Part shown: positions 21,616-21,763 of the stretch, in pieces | Position numbering within the stretch: the first letter of the stretch is position 1 | Layout: each line of letters begins with the position of its first letter | Assembly (NCBI GenBank): GCA_045612485.1 | Contig: JAZKZE010000097.1 | Coordinates: forward strand, 1-21,763 | Reading direction: 5' to 3' | From: RGIG5327 sp045612485 | GTDB lineage: Bacteria; Verrucomicrobiota; Lentisphaeria; Victivallales; UBA1829 | Length of the DNA: 21,763 bases | Position numbers and translations under genes: made by a program | Notes under the pieces: generated by a model | The model's input: only the letters and a program-made list of their open reading frames with translations | What the model was told of the DNA's origin: nothing | Database searches by the model: none

Positions 21616-21763
21616 ATGGATGACGAAAAGAAAAAAAATACTCTTCCGGAAATGCAGGATAATGACGATGAATATGGAAAGAATCAGGATGATTCTCTGC
21701 TTTCCCCGGAAAAAATGTATAATGAAGATGTGATCAAATCTCTCGAATCGTTGGAACATATCC
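21616..21763 (+). CDS. Type IIA DNA topoisomerase B subunit, GyrB/ParE (3' partial)
   Basis: Only the first 49 codons are in the window. After a polar, Asp/Lys/Asn-rich leader of about 33 residues comes MYNEDVIKSLESLEHI. This matches the start of the GHKL ATPase domain of GyrB/ParE proteins, normally followed by R-x-RPGMYIG, which would lie just past the edge. It would be the ATP-driven subunit of gyrase or topoisomerase IV; which of the two cannot be told. The acidic/basic N-terminal extension is longer than in many family members. The promoter and hairpin upstream support this start, but the ribosome-binding site (GGAAG, distant) is weak. Confidence 0.7.
   Translation, partial: MDDEKKKNTLPEMQDNDDEYGKNQDDSLLSPEKMYNEDVIKSLESLEHI

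Noticed and set aside
1..21763. CRISPR arrays, tRNA/rRNA genes, insertion sequences, phage genes
   Set aside because: None seen: no repeated spaced units, no transposase or integrase, and no recognisable RNA gene.

Overview
The window looks like chromosomal DNA of a strictly anaerobic, fermentative, carbohydrate-using bacterium. The pointers are an Rnf complex, the [FeFe]-hydrogenase maturase HydF with a Rex-like redox operator in its promoter, a large glycogen debranching enzyme, a sugar-phosphate aldolase/dehydrogenase fusion and a Gfo/Idh/MocA oxidoreductase. This mix suggests a gut-type PVC-group bacterium, for example Lentisphaeria/Victivallales. That placement is inference from gene content and style, not from a phylogenetic marker. 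No mobile element, CRISPR array, tRNA or rRNA is visible.

Layout. (1) 1-4742, plus strand: the Rnf operon, rnfB (5' end cut off), rnfC, rnfD, rnfG, rnfE, with overlapping or nearly touching genes. rnfA is not in the window and probably lies just upstream. (2) 4852-6774: a free-standing class II aldolase/short-chain dehydrogenase fusion with its own promoter, operator-like inverted repeat and strong terminator. (3) 6844-11196: a 1450-residue GH13 + GH133 debranching enzyme. (4) 11318-13125, minus strand: rpsB-tsf. S2 carries a long Ala/Lys/Glu-rich tail, and the operon has a recognisable promoter, a leader of about 160 nt and a terminator. (5) 13479-14876: a sodium:amino-acid (AGCS) symporter. 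(6) 14974-17497, minus strand: a protein-tyrosine-phosphatase-family protein and a Gfo/Idh/MocA oxidoreductase. (7) 17808-21470: hydF followed after 21 nt by a 792-residue HypF-like protein. (8) From 21616: the start of a type IIA topoisomerase B subunit, running off the end.

The most interesting part is region 7. HydF belongs to [FeFe]-hydrogenase maturation, while HypF makes the carbamoyl/cyanide precursor for [NiFe] hydrogenases. Here a full-length HypF-architecture protein sits directly behind hydF. It keeps the eight zinc-finger cysteines, but by eye it has lost the signature catalytic or ligand residues of all three enzymatic domains (acylphosphatase, YrdC, Kae1-like) and has gained several Cys/His residues in the YrdC-like part. 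It looks like a HypF-derived pseudoenzyme or repurposed protein linked to [FeFe]-hydrogenase assembly.

Rnf (ferredoxin:NAD+ oxidoreductase coupled to ion export), HydF and a Rex-like site together fit a metabolism that balances reduced ferredoxin and NADH by ion-motive electron transport and H2 production. Promoters in the window share one look: TTGAAA/TTGCAA, a 16-17 nt spacer, then an extended -10 close to TGnTATATT.
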